The notes beneath the pieces were generated by a model. That model was not told the DNA's origin. It made no database searches and worked only from the letters and a program-made list of their open reading frames with translations. This document shows, piece after piece, positions 29,393 to 38,204 of a DNA stretch of 64,000 nucleotides (within the stretch, counting starts at the first letter, position 1; each line of letters opens with the position of its first letter). The stretch comes from Paludibacter sp. (GTDB taxonomy: Bacteria; Bacteroidota; Bacteroidia; Bacteroidales; Paludibacteraceae): the NCBI GenBank assembly GCA_028710895.1, contig JAQTTH010000001.1:124001-188000 (forward strand). The letters run 5' to 3'. The position numbers and the translations under genes are program-made.

Positions 29393-29423
29393 TTTGAGCA
29401 ATGGAAATTGTTTTGTACTTTTG
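29393..29423 (+). promoter_or_regulatory. dnaB promoter
   Basis: TTTG (29393-29396), 19-bp spacer, TACTTTTG (29416-29423), an exact consensus. It lies downstream of a possible TTG start at 29394, so that start cannot be used. Confidence 0.75.
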
Positions 29424-29459
29424 AATCCCACAAAAAGAAATAATATCTCAATAAGAAAA

Positions 29460-31016
29460 ATGGCTGAAAAACGCAACTATACCAAAAAACCTACAAGCCC
29501 TGCTCCTATTCAGGCAAATGAATTTGGCAAACTTCCACCACAAGCTCCTGAACTCGAAGAAGCTGTACTGGGAGCTATCATGATTGAAAAAGATGCCTAT
29601 TCACTCATTGCAGAAATTCTAAAACCGGAATGTTTCTATAAAGTAGCTCACCAAAAGATTTTTGAGGCAATTACCACGTTGGCTATGCATCAGGAACCGG
29701 TTGACATGCATACCGTCACCGAACAATTGCGTAAAAGTGGAACCATCGATGAAGTTGGTGGTCCTTATTATATCACATTGCTCACCGCCAAAGTATCGTC
29801 GGCTGCTCACCTGGAATATCACGCCCGTATTATCACACAAAAGTTTCTGGCTCGTGAACTGATACGCATTTCAACAGAAATTCAAACCAAAGCTTTCGAC
29901 GATAAATCTGACGTTGATGATTTGATGCAGGAAGCTGAAGGGATGCTTTTTGAAGTTTCACAACGAAACCTAAAGAAAGACGTAACTCAGATTAATCCGG
30001 TAATTGAAGAAGCTATCCATCGTATGCAGGCAGCCGCTGAAAAGCAAGGTGCCAGTGGTGTAGCAACCGGATTCCACAGCTTAGATAAAATTACATCGGG
30101 CTGGCAGAAATCCGATTTAATTATTATTGCAGCACGTCCTGCCATGGGTAAAACAGCTTTCATTCTCTCAATGGCAAAAAATATGGGTGTGGATTACAAC
30201 CAACCCGTAGCAGTTTTCTCGCTTGAGATGTCCAATGTTCAGCTGGTAAACCGTTTAATAATGAACGTTTGCGAGCTAGAAGGTGAGAAAGTAAAGAATG
30301 GGCAACTTGACAAAGAAGAGTGGAACAAGCTGGACAAAGATATTAAGGAGCTGATTGATGCTCCTATTTACGTTGACGATACGCCCAGTTTATCGGTATT
30401 TGAACTACGAAGTAAAGCCCGTCGATTGGTAAAAGAACATAAGGTACAGTGTTTGATTATTGACTACCTCCAGCTTATGAATGCCAGCGGTATGAGCTTC
30501 GGTAGCCGTGAACAGGAAGTAAGTATCATTTCGCGATCGCTTAAAGGACTGGCGAAAGAGCTTGACATTCCAATTATAGCACTTTCTCAGTTGAATCGTG
30601 GTGTTGAAGGCCGTTCAGGATTGGAAGGCAAACGTCCACAACTTTCCGATTTGCGTGAGTCCGGTGCCATTGAGCAGGATGCTGATATGGTTTGCTTTAT
30701 TCACCGCCCTGAATACTATCACCTGACCGAAGACGCTCAGGGAAATTCATTGTTGGGAATTGCGGAAATCATTATTGCAAAACACCGTAACGGTGCTACC
30801 GGTGATGTTCAATTGAAGTTTAAAGGCGCGTATGCCAAATTCATGAATAAAGATGATAAGGATAAAGATGACAATCCTTTCGACTCAGGTTATCAGGTTA
30901 TTTCATCCAAAATGAATGAGCCGGGAGCTGCAGCGGCTAATTTTTATGGAGATGGTTCTATCATTACGCCACCCAATCCCTTGGGAGGTGGACGCGTTGA
31001 TGAAGTTCCATTCTAA
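29460..31016 (+). CDS. dnaB: Replicative DNA helicase DnaB
   Basis: DnaB is the hexameric helicase that unwinds the replication fork and carries primase. I chose the ATG at 29460 (MAEKRNYTKK), giving 518 residues, because the promoter -7 box ends at 29423. The N-terminal collar domain (about 30-140, PPQAPELEEAVLGAIM) is followed by the RecA-like domain. That has Walker A ARPAMGKTAF near 228, the Walker B segment LIIDYLQLM near 335, and SQLNRGVEGR with the arginine-finger region EQDADMV. No intein interrupts it. It ends in a strong bidirectional terminator. Confidence 0.96.
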   Translation: MAEKRNYTKKPTSPAPIQANEFGKLPPQAPELEEAVLGAIMIEKDAYSLIAEILKPECFYKVAHQKIFEAITTLAMHQEPVDMHTVTEQLRKSGTIDEVGGPYYITLLTAKVSSAAHLEYHARIITQKFLARELIRISTEIQTKAFDDKSDVDDLMQEAEGMLFEVSQRNLKKDVTQINPVIEEAIHRMQAAAEKQGASGVATGFHSLDKITSGWQKSDLIIIAARPAMGKTAFILSMAKNMGVDYNQPVAVFSLEMSNVQLVNRLIMNVCELEGEKVKNGQLDKEEWNKLDKDIKELIDAPIYVDDTPSLSVFELRSKARRLVKEHKVQCLIIDYLQLMNASGMSFGSREQEVSIISRSLKGLAKELDIPIIALSQLNRGVEGRSGLEGKRPQLSDLRESGAIEQDADMVCFIHRPEYYHLTEDAQGNSLLGIAEIIIAKHRNGATGDVQLKFKGAYAKFMNKDDKDKDDNPFDSGYQVISSKMNEPGAAAANFYGDGSIITPPNPLGGGRVDEVPF

Positions 31017-31034
31017 ATAAAAGCCAGAAAAATC

Positions 31035-31071
31035 AAAGAAGCCGAAAATGATATTCATTTTCGGCTTCTTT
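31035..31071. terminator. Bidirectional terminator between dnaB and the nucleoside permease gene
   Basis: Seventeen-base arms AAAGAAGCCGAAAATGA and TCATTTTCGGCTTCTTT with a TAT loop, between two convergent genes. Confidence 0.85.
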
Positions 31072-31091
31072 ATGTTTCAAGGAAATAAGAA

Positions 31092-32345
31092 TCAATGATT
31101 TATATTTTCTAATTTGCTTGGATCATGTTTATGCTTAAAAAATACGGCAAATAATACTGCAACTACGAGCGCATATGCCGCAAAAGTGAACCAAATCCCC
31201 TGCCATTGAAAGTCACCATTTTCTGCTTTAAAAAAATGATCGATTAATAGACCACTTAATGAACTTCCCATTATAGCACCAAACCCGTTTGTCATCATCA
31301 TAAATACACCTTGTGCACTGGCTCTGATACTCGAATCGGTTTGTGTTTCAACATATAAAGAGCCTGATATATTGAAAAAGTCAAAGGCCATACCGTAAAT
31401 AATACACGAAAGAATAATCATCCAAAGCCCATCGGCTGGATTTCCAAAACCAAATAGTCCAAAGCGGAAAACCCACGCAATCATACTGAAAAGCATCACT
31501 TTTTTAATTCCAAATTTTCTCAGGAAGAAAGGTATTGTCAGAATAAAGAGTGTTTCGGACATTTGCGATATCGACATGATAATGGCCGGATATTTTATTG
31601 CCGTGAGACCTTTATAAGCATCTATTTTTGCAAAATCATGTAAAAAAGTATCACCGTAAGCATTAGTTAGTTGTAAAGCTGCACCAAGCAACATCGAAAA
31701 TATAAAAAACAAAGCCATTTTGCTATCTTTAAACAGCGTAAATGCCTTAAGTCCAAGTGTATCTACCAAGGTCTTTTTCTCAACATTTTTACTTACATCG
31801 CACGTAGGTAATGTAAACGAATAAACACCAAGAATTAAAGCTGCAATAGAAGCTACATAGAATTGCATGGAAGATGTTTCAATTTTCATTAAACTAACAG
31901 TCCACATGGCAACTATGAATCCAATTGTACCAAAAACCCGAATGGGTGGATATTCCTTCACAATATTCATATTAGCTTTTTTCATAGCCGAATACGACAC
32001 GGTAATTGACAATGAAATGGTGGGCATATAGAACATCATATTTACCAACATCAGAGAGAACATCTGAGTTGGATTTTGCATCTGTGGCACCAAGAAGAGA
32101 CAAACGGCACCCAACAAGTGAAATGCACCCAACAGTTTTTCTGCATTTACCCAGCGGTCGGCAATTACACCGGCTAAAGCAGGCATAAACAACGATGCTA
32201 TTCCCATAGTTGAAAAAATGGCACCAAACTCGGTGCCTGACCAACCTTTATTTTGAAACCAATAACCTCCGATTGTAATTAGCCATGAGCCCCAAATGAA
32301 GAACTGCAAAAAGCTCAAAAGCGTAAGACGAAACTTTAATCCCAT
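31092..32345 (-). CDS. Nucleoside:H+ symporter, NupG/XapB-type major facilitator
   Basis: A 12-helix inner-membrane permease of 417 residues. The start LRLTLLSFLQFFIWGSW-like segment, the GIASLFMPALAGVIADRW motif near 50-66 and PPIRVFGTIGFI near 135 are typical of the nucleoside:proton symporter family. The C-terminus is a short basic cytosolic tail (FKHKHDPSKL). It lies 24 bp after the bifunctional-nuclease-type gene and so probably shares its transcript. The exact nucleoside range cannot be read from sequence. Confidence 0.9.
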   Translation of the reverse strand: MGLKFRLTLLSFLQFFIWGSWLITIGGYWFQNKGWSGTEFGAIFSTMGIASLFMPALAGVIADRWVNAEKLLGAFHLLGAVCLFLVPQMQNPTQMFSLMLVNMMFYMPTISLSITVSYSAMKKANMNIVKEYPPIRVFGTIGFIVAMWTVSLMKIETSSMQFYVASIAALILGVYSFTLPTCDVSKNVEKKTLVDTLGLKAFTLFKDSKMALFFIFSMLLGAALQLTNAYGDTFLHDFAKIDAYKGLTAIKYPAIIMSISQMSETLFILTIPFFLRKFGIKKVMLFSMIAWVFRFGLFGFGNPADGLWMIILSCIIYGMAFDFFNISGSLYVETQTDSSIRASAQGVFMMMTNGFGAIMGSSLSGLLIDHFFKAENGDFQWQGIWFTFAAYALVVAVLFAVFFKHKHDPSKLENINH

Positions 32346-32369
32346 GATTTTTAATTATTTGATTTAAAA

Positions 32370-32963
32370 CTATTCACTCTTCTTTCTTCTGATAACATCC
32401 CTGATTTTCACCGCCAGTTCATACTTCTCCTCCTCCACTGCTATGTCGAGCAATTCTTCCAATGCACTCACAGTCATGGAATCAAAATCATCGGAATTAA
32501 CTTCATCTAAATCCTCAGCTACGTCCTCTTTTGCTTCATCAGTAGCAACCGGGTCAATTTCAGTCCCAACTATATTCAGAATTTCCGATTTAATAAAAAT
32601 GGGACAATCCGAACGAACAGCCAATGCTACAGCATCAGAAGTTCGTGCATCAATAATGAGCACTTCATCTGCCTTGCGAATATGCAATTCTGAGAAAAAC
32701 ACATCATTAACCATGTCGTAAATCAACACTTTTTCCAATTTCGATTCAAAAGTTGTCAGTATGTTTTTTATCAGATCGTGTGTTAATGGCCTTGGCGATT
32801 TTTTATGGTTCATTTTCATTGCAATAGATTGAGCTTCAGGCTCTCCAATCATTACAGAAAATCTTCGGTTCCCAAACTCTTCACTCAACACCAACCCGTA
32901 CGTACCAACAACTGTTTGATTATAAACCAATCCCGTAATCGTCAACTTAATTTCTGAATCCAT
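32370..32963 (-). CDS. Bifunctional nuclease (DUF151) domain protein with a C-terminal UVR motif
   Basis: The first 135 residues form a BFN/DUF151 domain (VVGTYGLVLSEEFGNRRF and ADEVLIIDARTSDAVALAVR). Members have been reported to have nuclease activity, but the biochemical role is uncertain. An acidic linker (about 140-160, D, E and S rich) leads to a UvrB/UvrC-type motif at about 163-195 (LEELLDIAVEEEKYELAVKI). That motif normally mediates UvrB-UvrC contact. The fusion is common in Bacteroidota as far as I recall. The next gene downstream is the nucleoside permease, which would fit use of nucleic-acid breakdown products, though this is inference. Confidence 0.88.
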   Translation of the reverse strand: MDSEIKLTITGLVYNQTVVGTYGLVLSEEFGNRRFSVMIGEPEAQSIAMKMNHKKSPRPLTHDLIKNILTTFESKLEKVLIYDMVNDVFFSELHIRKADEVLIIDARTSDAVALAVRSDCPIFIKSEILNIVGTEIDPVATDEAKEDVAEDLDEVNSDDFDSMTVSALEELLDIAVEEEKYELAVKIRDVIRRKKSE

Positions 32964-33055
32964 CCTTTTGTCGTTAATAATAAATTATCTGAAATAAATA
33001 ATTGATTATTTTAATGTATATTTATCTGATTTTATTTCACTTTTTCAACAGACAA

Positions 33056-33063
33056 CAAATATA
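33056..33063 (-). promoter_or_regulatory. -7 box before the bifunctional-nuclease gene
   Basis: TATATTTG on the minus strand, 93 bp before the ATG, which would leave a fairly long leader. Confidence 0.4.
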
Positions 33064-33158
33064 ACGATATTTTTAAAAGTAAAAATCATATTTAAATAAA
33101 ACTTCGCCCGAAAGTGCATAATTGACGTTAAAAACCTTAAAGGAACTTCGCTGTGAGT

Positions 33159-33190
33159 TTTGGGAGATTCATTACTTATGTGTACTTTTG
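33159..33190 (+). promoter_or_regulatory. smpB promoter
   Basis: TTTG (33159-33162), 20-bp spacer, TACTTTTG (33183-33190), 20 bp before the ATG. Confidence 0.75.
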
Positions 33191-33210
33191 CGGGATAAAA
33201 CAAAAAACGG

Positions 33211-33666
33211 ATGTTCAAAAAATCAAATATATTAATTAGAAATAAGCGTGCTACGTTCGATTACGAGATTCTGGATCGCTTTCTGGCCGGAATACAGTTG
33301 TATGGAACCGAAATCAAGTCAATTCGTGATGGAAAAGCAGGATTAAATGACACGTATTGCACTTTTATAAATGATGAACTGTGGGTCAGAAACATGCATA
33401 TTGCCACCTACTTTTTTGGATCTTATAATAATCATGATGTAAGACGCGACCGCAAACTACTTCTTACAAAACGGGAACTGAGCAAGTTATCAAGGGCTAC
33501 AAAAGAAACAGGAAACACAATAGTTCCTACGAAGCTGTTTATTAACGACAAGGGCCTAGCAAAACTGGAAATCGGGGTTGCAAAAGGGAAAAAGAATTAC
33601 GATAAACGCCAGTCGCTCAAAGAGAAAGAAGACAAACGATCCATCGACAGGGAAATGAAACGATAA
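33211..33666 (+). CDS. smpB: SsrA-binding protein SmpB
   Basis: SmpB carries tmRNA into stalled ribosomes for trans-translation. The 151 residues show the OB-fold core ([23 protein letters not shown], ending near 50) and [23 protein letters not shown], the tmRNA-binding segment. The basic C-terminal tail that enters the mRNA channel is [16 protein letters not shown], with the rest to 151. All parts are present. No tmRNA gene is seen nearby. A hairpin terminator follows the stop by two bases. Confidence 0.97.
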   Translation: MFKKSNILIRNKRATFDYEILDRFLAGIQLYGTEIKSIRDGKAGLNDTYCTFINDELWVRNMHIATYFFGSYNNHDVRRDRKLLLTKRELSKLSRATKETGNTIVPTKLFINDKGLAKLEIGVAKGKKNYDKRQSLKEKEDKRSIDREMKR

Positions 33667-33667
33667 A

Positions 33668-33693
33668 AAAGGAGCTAATTATTTAGCTCCTTT
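33668..33693. terminator. Terminator between smpB and the acyl-CoA ligase gene
   Basis: Arms AAAGGAGCTAA and TTAGCTCCTTT with a 4-base loop, then CTTTTT. It overlaps the last codons of the convergent ligase gene. Confidence 0.8.
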
Positions 33694-35346
33694 CTTTTTA
33701 TCCTGTTTAGCATACAAAAACCGTTTGATTTTCTGAGAGGCAGTTTTCTCAAATGGTTCATCCATTATATCAACACGGTTTATTTGTGAAACCCTGTTTA
33801 ATTTAGCATTTATTTCCTGTTTTAGATGTTGAGTCCATACTTTATGTTTCTCTCTTTTATCTTCCAGAACGGATTTTAAATGTTCAATACTTTTTTCAAG
33901 TTCCTCTATATCAACTAATACCTTAGCAACAAGGAAACCATCTTCTTCCACAACCAGAGATTCTACAATCAGTTTATGATTATTGATTACGCTTTCAATA
34001 TCTTCAGGATAAATGTTCTCACCACTTGCACCAACAATCGTATTTTTCATTCGGCCTTTGATAAACAAGCGTTTGTGTGAATCAAAACGTCCAAAATCAC
34101 CCGTCCTAAACCAACCATCAGAAGTCAGCACTTCACTGGTAGCTTCCGGATTTTTGTAATAACCCTGCATCACATTCGGACCTTTTGCCCAAAGTTCTCC
34201 TACTCCTTTTTTATCAGGATTATTTATTTTCAGATCGACACCATGCACAGCAAAACCCGTAGATTGTAATTTCGTTTGATGAACTCCTGCACCGGCGAGC
34301 AATGGGGCTGTTTCGGTCAAGCCATAGCCGATGGCATAGGGAAAACGGGCTTCTTTCAGGAAGCGCTCCACACGCGAGTCGAGTTTCGCTCCACCGATTC
34401 CAAAAAATTTCAGTCTTCCACCAAAAGTTTGATATAACTTCTTTCCTGCAATTCGGTGAATTATCATCCTGAAAAATGGCGTTTTATAAATCATCCGTTT
34501 AAAACGGTTGCCGGTAAATTTACTTTGAATCTGAGATTTGTACAACTTTTCCATGATAAGCGGTACCGAAAGCATCATAGTAGGACGTATCTTTGTCAGT
34601 GCAGGCAATAATGCAGCTGGTGTAGGTGGTTTTTCGAGGTAAAAAATAGATGCTCCGTACATAATTGGATAGAGCATGCCAATCGTATTCTCATAGGTAT
34701 GCGACAATGGAAGTAATGATAAAAATACATCTGCACTTGAAATTGCACAAAATGTGTAGGATTGCATTGCAACGAATGTTATACTCTTGTGAGTCAGAAC
34801 AACACCTTTAGATCGGCCTGTAGTTCCTGATGTATAGATAATAGCTGCGATATCATCTTCTTTTACCGAAATTTTTTCCTTTATCACTTTATCAACCGAC
34901 CCTGCTTCAACATTCCCATTGATAAGAGTCAGGTCATCAACTAAAATTTTCGCTTCCAAAAATGGCCATTCCAAACCATCAATACGAGGTGATAATCGTT
35001 CGCTAACAAACAAAACTTTCGATTCGGAATGAATCATCACATTATCAATTTCTTCACGGGTAAAATCGGGTAAAATCGGAACAATTATCAAACCTTTTGA
35101 CACGACCGAAAAATAAGCAATTACCCAATTAGGCATATTATGACTCAATAAAGCAACCTTATCTCCCTTTTGCAAACCCAATGAGAATAAAACAGAAGCC
35201 ATTTCTTCAATCTTTTTTCCCAGTTCCTTATACGTTATCGGATTTCCATCCACAAATGAAACAGAGGGCAATTTAGCAAAATGCTTTACTGAATAATCTA
35301 TCAAAGATTGAAGGGTAAGTGGCTTTGGCTCGATTTTTTTACTCAT
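33679..35346 (-). CDS. Long-chain fatty acid-CoA ligase-type AMP-binding enzyme
   Basis: The enzyme activates a carboxylic acid, probably a fatty acid, through an acyl-adenylate to the CoA thioester. The 555 residues have the P-loop IIYTSGTTGRSKGVVLTH near 168-185, the GYGLTE motif near 343, and WFRTGDFGRFD with FIKGRMKNTIVGASGENIYP near 415-450. The final domain holds the usual lysine region (FEKTASQKIKRF). The shape is close to the FadD15/acyl-ACP-synthetase-like ligases of the phylum. Substrate chain length is not readable. It has its own -7 box. Confidence 0.9.
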   Translation of the reverse strand: MSKKIEPKPLTLQSLIDYSVKHFAKLPSVSFVDGNPITYKELGKKIEEMASVLFSLGLQKGDKVALLSHNMPNWVIAYFSVVSKGLIIVPILPDFTREEIDNVMIHSESKVLFVSERLSPRIDGLEWPFLEAKILVDDLTLINGNVEAGSVDKVIKEKISVKEDDIAAIIYTSGTTGRSKGVVLTHKSITFVAMQSYTFCAISSADVFLSLLPLSHTYENTIGMLYPIMYGASIFYLEKPPTPAALLPALTKIRPTMMLSVPLIMEKLYKSQIQSKFTGNRFKRMIYKTPFFRMIIHRIAGKKLYQTFGGRLKFFGIGGAKLDSRVERFLKEARFPYAIGYGLTETAPLLAGAGVHQTKLQSTGFAVHGVDLKINNPDKKGVGELWAKGPNVMQGYYKNPEATSEVLTSDGWFRTGDFGRFDSHKRLFIKGRMKNTIVGASGENIYPEDIESVINNHKLIVESLVVEEDGFLVAKVLVDIEELEKSIEHLKSVLEDKREKHKVWTQHLKQEINAKLNRVSQINRVDIMDEPFEKTASQKIKRFLYAKQDKKKGAK

Positions 35347-35377
35347 AATGTGTTATTTTTACACGAAGAATCTGGCA

Positions 35378-35385
35378 CAAATATA
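35378..35385 (-). promoter_or_regulatory. -7 box before the acyl-CoA ligase gene
   Basis: TATATTTG on the minus strand, 32 bp before the ATG. Confidence 0.45.
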
Positions 35386-35455
35386 AAGGATATATTTGAT
35401 AAATATACACATTATATTACTTTATGTGCAGATTCGACTAAAAATTGCTGGGGAA

Positions 35456-36157
35456 TTATTTGTACAAAATAAAAATACAAGGTCGTTTATTGAGTTCCGG
35501 AAGTTGGGTTTTCCACTCCTTAATGGATTTAGTTTTGATAAATTCAGTCTGAAGTGTAATGTCAACCGCAACACATAAACGGGTGCTTGGCTGGCAGGTT
35601 TTGAGAATTTCCTCCAGCATTTTCATATTGCGGTAAGGAGTCTCAATAAAGATCTGTGATTGGCTTTCGGAGTAAACTCTGGACTCCAATCTTTTCAATG
35701 CCTTTGAACGCTCATCAGGTTGAATAGGCAAATAGCCCACAAAAGCAAAGCTTTGACCATTAAAGCCGGAAGCCATGAGCGATAATAAGATAGACGAAGG
35801 TCCAACCAATGGTACAACCGTAAAGTTATTGCGCTGTGCAATGGCAACCACATCGGCACCGGGATCGGCAATCGCCGGACAACCAGCCTCTGACAAAACA
35901 CCCATATCCTGACCCGAAAACATCGGCTTCAGAAAACCACTAATTTCCTCGGGTGAAGTATGCTGATTGAGTATGAAAAAGGTCAATGAATCTATTTCAA
36001 TAGCCGGATTTGCTTTTTTCAGGAACCGGCGTGCTGTACGAACATCTTCAACAATAAAATACTTCAAATCAGTGACTATTTGTGTATTTGCTGCCGGGAG
36101 TATACTATCAAATGAACTTTCACCAAGTGAAGTTGGAACCAAGTATAATTTTGCCAT
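35456..36157 (-). CDS. RsmI-like tetrapyrrole-methylase-fold SAM-dependent methyltransferase
   Basis: The fold is that of RsmI, which 2'-O-methylates C1402 of 16S rRNA. The LSEAGCPAIADPGADVV segment (about 89-105), LVGPSSILLSLMASGF (about 118-133) and IFIETPYRN near 170 are diagnostic. At 233 residues it lacks the C-terminal extension of E. coli RsmI (about 286) and its start MAKLYLVPTSLGE is the short type common in Bacteroidota. It may therefore be a paralogue with another target. It follows the ABC-F gene with a 1-bp gap, so the two translation-linked genes form an operon. Confidence 0.85.
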   Translation of the reverse strand: MAKLYLVPTSLGESSFDSILPAANTQIVTDLKYFIVEDVRTARRFLKKANPAIEIDSLTFFILNQHTSPEEISGFLKPMFSGQDMGVLSEAGCPAIADPGADVVAIAQRNNFTVVPLVGPSSILLSLMASGFNGQSFAFVGYLPIQPDERSKALKRLESRVYSESQSQIFIETPYRNMKMLEEILKTCQPSTRLCVAVDITLQTEFIKTKSIKEWKTQLPELNKRPCIFILYK

Positions 36158-36158
36158 A

Positions 36159-38099
36159 TTATTGTTCGCTCATTAAATTTTCTAAATCCTCACTCAGAAT
36201 CTCCCATTCATATACTTTTTGCTCCAGTTCCCGTTGTTTTTTCTGGTAAAGCATAATGTATTCATTATCTGAAGCTTTTTCGGGTAGTTGAAGTAATTTA
36301 TCCATTTCAGCCAATTCTGATTCAAGTGTTGAAACCTGCTTTTCAATATCTTCAACAGCTCTTTCCGCTTTTTTTATTTTACGGCTAAGCTCCTTACGGG
36401 CTTCGTAACTTAGTTTATTTTCGGAAACTGATTTCTCGACCAAGGCATTTGCTGCCTTCAGTGAAGTTGAAACTTCCAACTCACGCAAAGTGTCCATTTT
36501 CTTATACTGCAGAAATTCATAGATACCACCTAAATGTTCACGAACTTTCTTATTTCCAAATTCGTAAACCTTAGTTACCAATCCATCTAAAAATTCACGA
36601 TCGTGCGAAACAACGATAACTGTTCCGTCAAAAGCTTTGATTGCCTCTTTAAGTACATCTTTTGATTTCATGTCGAGGTGATTGGTAGGCTCATCAAGAA
36701 TAAGCAAGTTCACAGGCTCCAACAGCAAACGAATCATTGCCAAACGACTGCGTTCGCCACCCGAAAGCACTTTTACCTTTTTATCGGAAGCTTCGCCACC
36801 AAACATAAAAGCTCCCAAGATATCACGAATTTTAGTACGAATATCACCAGTGGCAACATAGTCGATAGTTTCAAAAACAGTTCGATTTTCATCGAGTAAC
36901 GATGCCTGATTTTGTGCGAAATACCCAATTTTGACGTTATGACCGAGTTTTAAAGTACCTGAATATTCTATCTCGTCCATTATACACTTCACAAGCGTAC
37001 TCTTTCCTTCACCATTTTTACCAACAAAAGCAACTTTCTCGCCACGATTAATAATCATCCCAATATTATCCAAAATAAGCTGATTGCCATATGCTTTTGA
37101 AAGATGTTCAATCTCAACCGGTATACTTCCTGAGCGGGGTGCAGGTGGAAATTTTAAACTCAACCGGGAGTTATCTTCCAAATCAACTTCAATGCGCTCC
37201 AGCTTATCCAACTGCTTAATGCGCGATTGCACCTGAATAGCTTTTGTGGCCTGATAACGATAACGGGCTATAAATTCCTCCGTATCAGCAATCAATTTCT
37301 GTTGATTTTCGTAGGCTCTAACCTGCTGGTCATGGCGTTCTACCCGCAATTGCACGTATTTTGAGTAATTTACATTATAATCGTAAATTTTACCAAGCGA
37401 TATTTCAATTGTTCTTGTAGTCACTGCATCAATAAATGCCCGGTCGTGCGAGACAAGCAAAATAGCACTGTTTGATGTTGTCAGAAAGTTCTCAAGCCAT
37501 TGAATGGATTCAATATCGAGGTGATTAGTTGGCTCATCCAATAGCAAAACATCCGGACGTTGCAATAGTATTTTGGCAAGTTCAATGCGCATGCGCCAAC
37601 CGCCACTAAACTCGGCACATTGACGGTCGAAGTCAGTACGAAGAAAACCTAAGCCCAACAATGTTTTTTCAATTTCGGCGTAAAAGTTCCCGTTCCCAAT
37701 AATTTGCAGATGCTCGTTGGCATGAGTCAGGCGTTCGATAAGATTATGATAATCATCTGTTTCGTAATCAGTTCTCTCAGCCAAATCTATATTCATTTGT
37801 TCAATATCTGCCTGCAACTCGGTAATATGCTCAAAAGCCTTTTCAGCTTCCTGCATTACCGTTGTGCCTTCATTATGAATCATATGCTGAGGCAAATATC
37901 CAATAGTAAGATCTTTAGGAACTATTACTTTCCCTTTTGTTGGGAGTTGCTTTCCTGAAAAAATACGAAGTAAAGTTGTTTTCCCGGCTCCATTTTTGCC
38001 CACCAAAGCAATTTTATCTTTTGGATTGACCAGAAAACTTATTTCATCAAAAAGTGGAGATCCACCAAATTCAACAGTGAGTTGTTCTACAGAAATCAT
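36159..38099 (-). CDS. ABC-F family ATPase (Uup/EttA-type)
   Basis: ABC-F proteins act on ribosomes, not in transport; no membrane segment is present here. The 646 residues carry two ATPase cassettes. The first has Walker A GKNGAGKTTL near 35 and signature FSGGWRMRIELAKILL near 155. The second has Walker A GKNGEGKSTL near 350 and signature LSGGERSRLAMIRLL near 440. Both have LLDEPTNHLD Walker B segments. A linker helix pair lies between them and a coiled coil at about 545-640 resembles the Uup C-terminal domain. Whether it protects from antibiotics or serves assembly cannot be told. Confidence 0.93.
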   Translation of the reverse strand: MISVEQLTVEFGGSPLFDEISFLVNPKDKIALVGKNGAGKTTLLRIFSGKQLPTKGKVIVPKDLTIGYLPQHMIHNEGTTVMQEAEKAFEHITELQADIEQMNIDLAERTDYETDDYHNLIERLTHANEHLQIIGNGNFYAEIEKTLLGLGFLRTDFDRQCAEFSGGWRMRIELAKILLQRPDVLLLDEPTNHLDIESIQWLENFLTTSNSAILLVSHDRAFIDAVTTRTIEISLGKIYDYNVNYSKYVQLRVERHDQQVRAYENQQKLIADTEEFIARYRYQATKAIQVQSRIKQLDKLERIEVDLEDNSRLSLKFPPAPRSGSIPVEIEHLSKAYGNQLILDNIGMIINRGEKVAFVGKNGEGKSTLVKCIMDEIEYSGTLKLGHNVKIGYFAQNQASLLDENRTVFETIDYVATGDIRTKIRDILGAFMFGGEASDKKVKVLSGGERSRLAMIRLLLEPVNLLILDEPTNHLDMKSKDVLKEAIKAFDGTVIVVSHDREFLDGLVTKVYEFGNKKVREHLGGIYEFLQYKKMDTLRELEVSTSLKAANALVEKSVSENKLSYEARKELSRKIKKAERAVEDIEKQVSTLESELAEMDKLLQLPEKASDNEYIMLYQKKQRELEQKVYEWEILSEDLENLMSEQ

Positions 38100-38204
38100 A
38101 TTTCCTTTTAAAAATGAGCTCCTTTTGGAGTTGTATTATATTCAAAAATACCAGTTATTCTTCCGAAATAACTGGTAAGTTGTAATTTATTATTCGTGTT
38201 TAAA

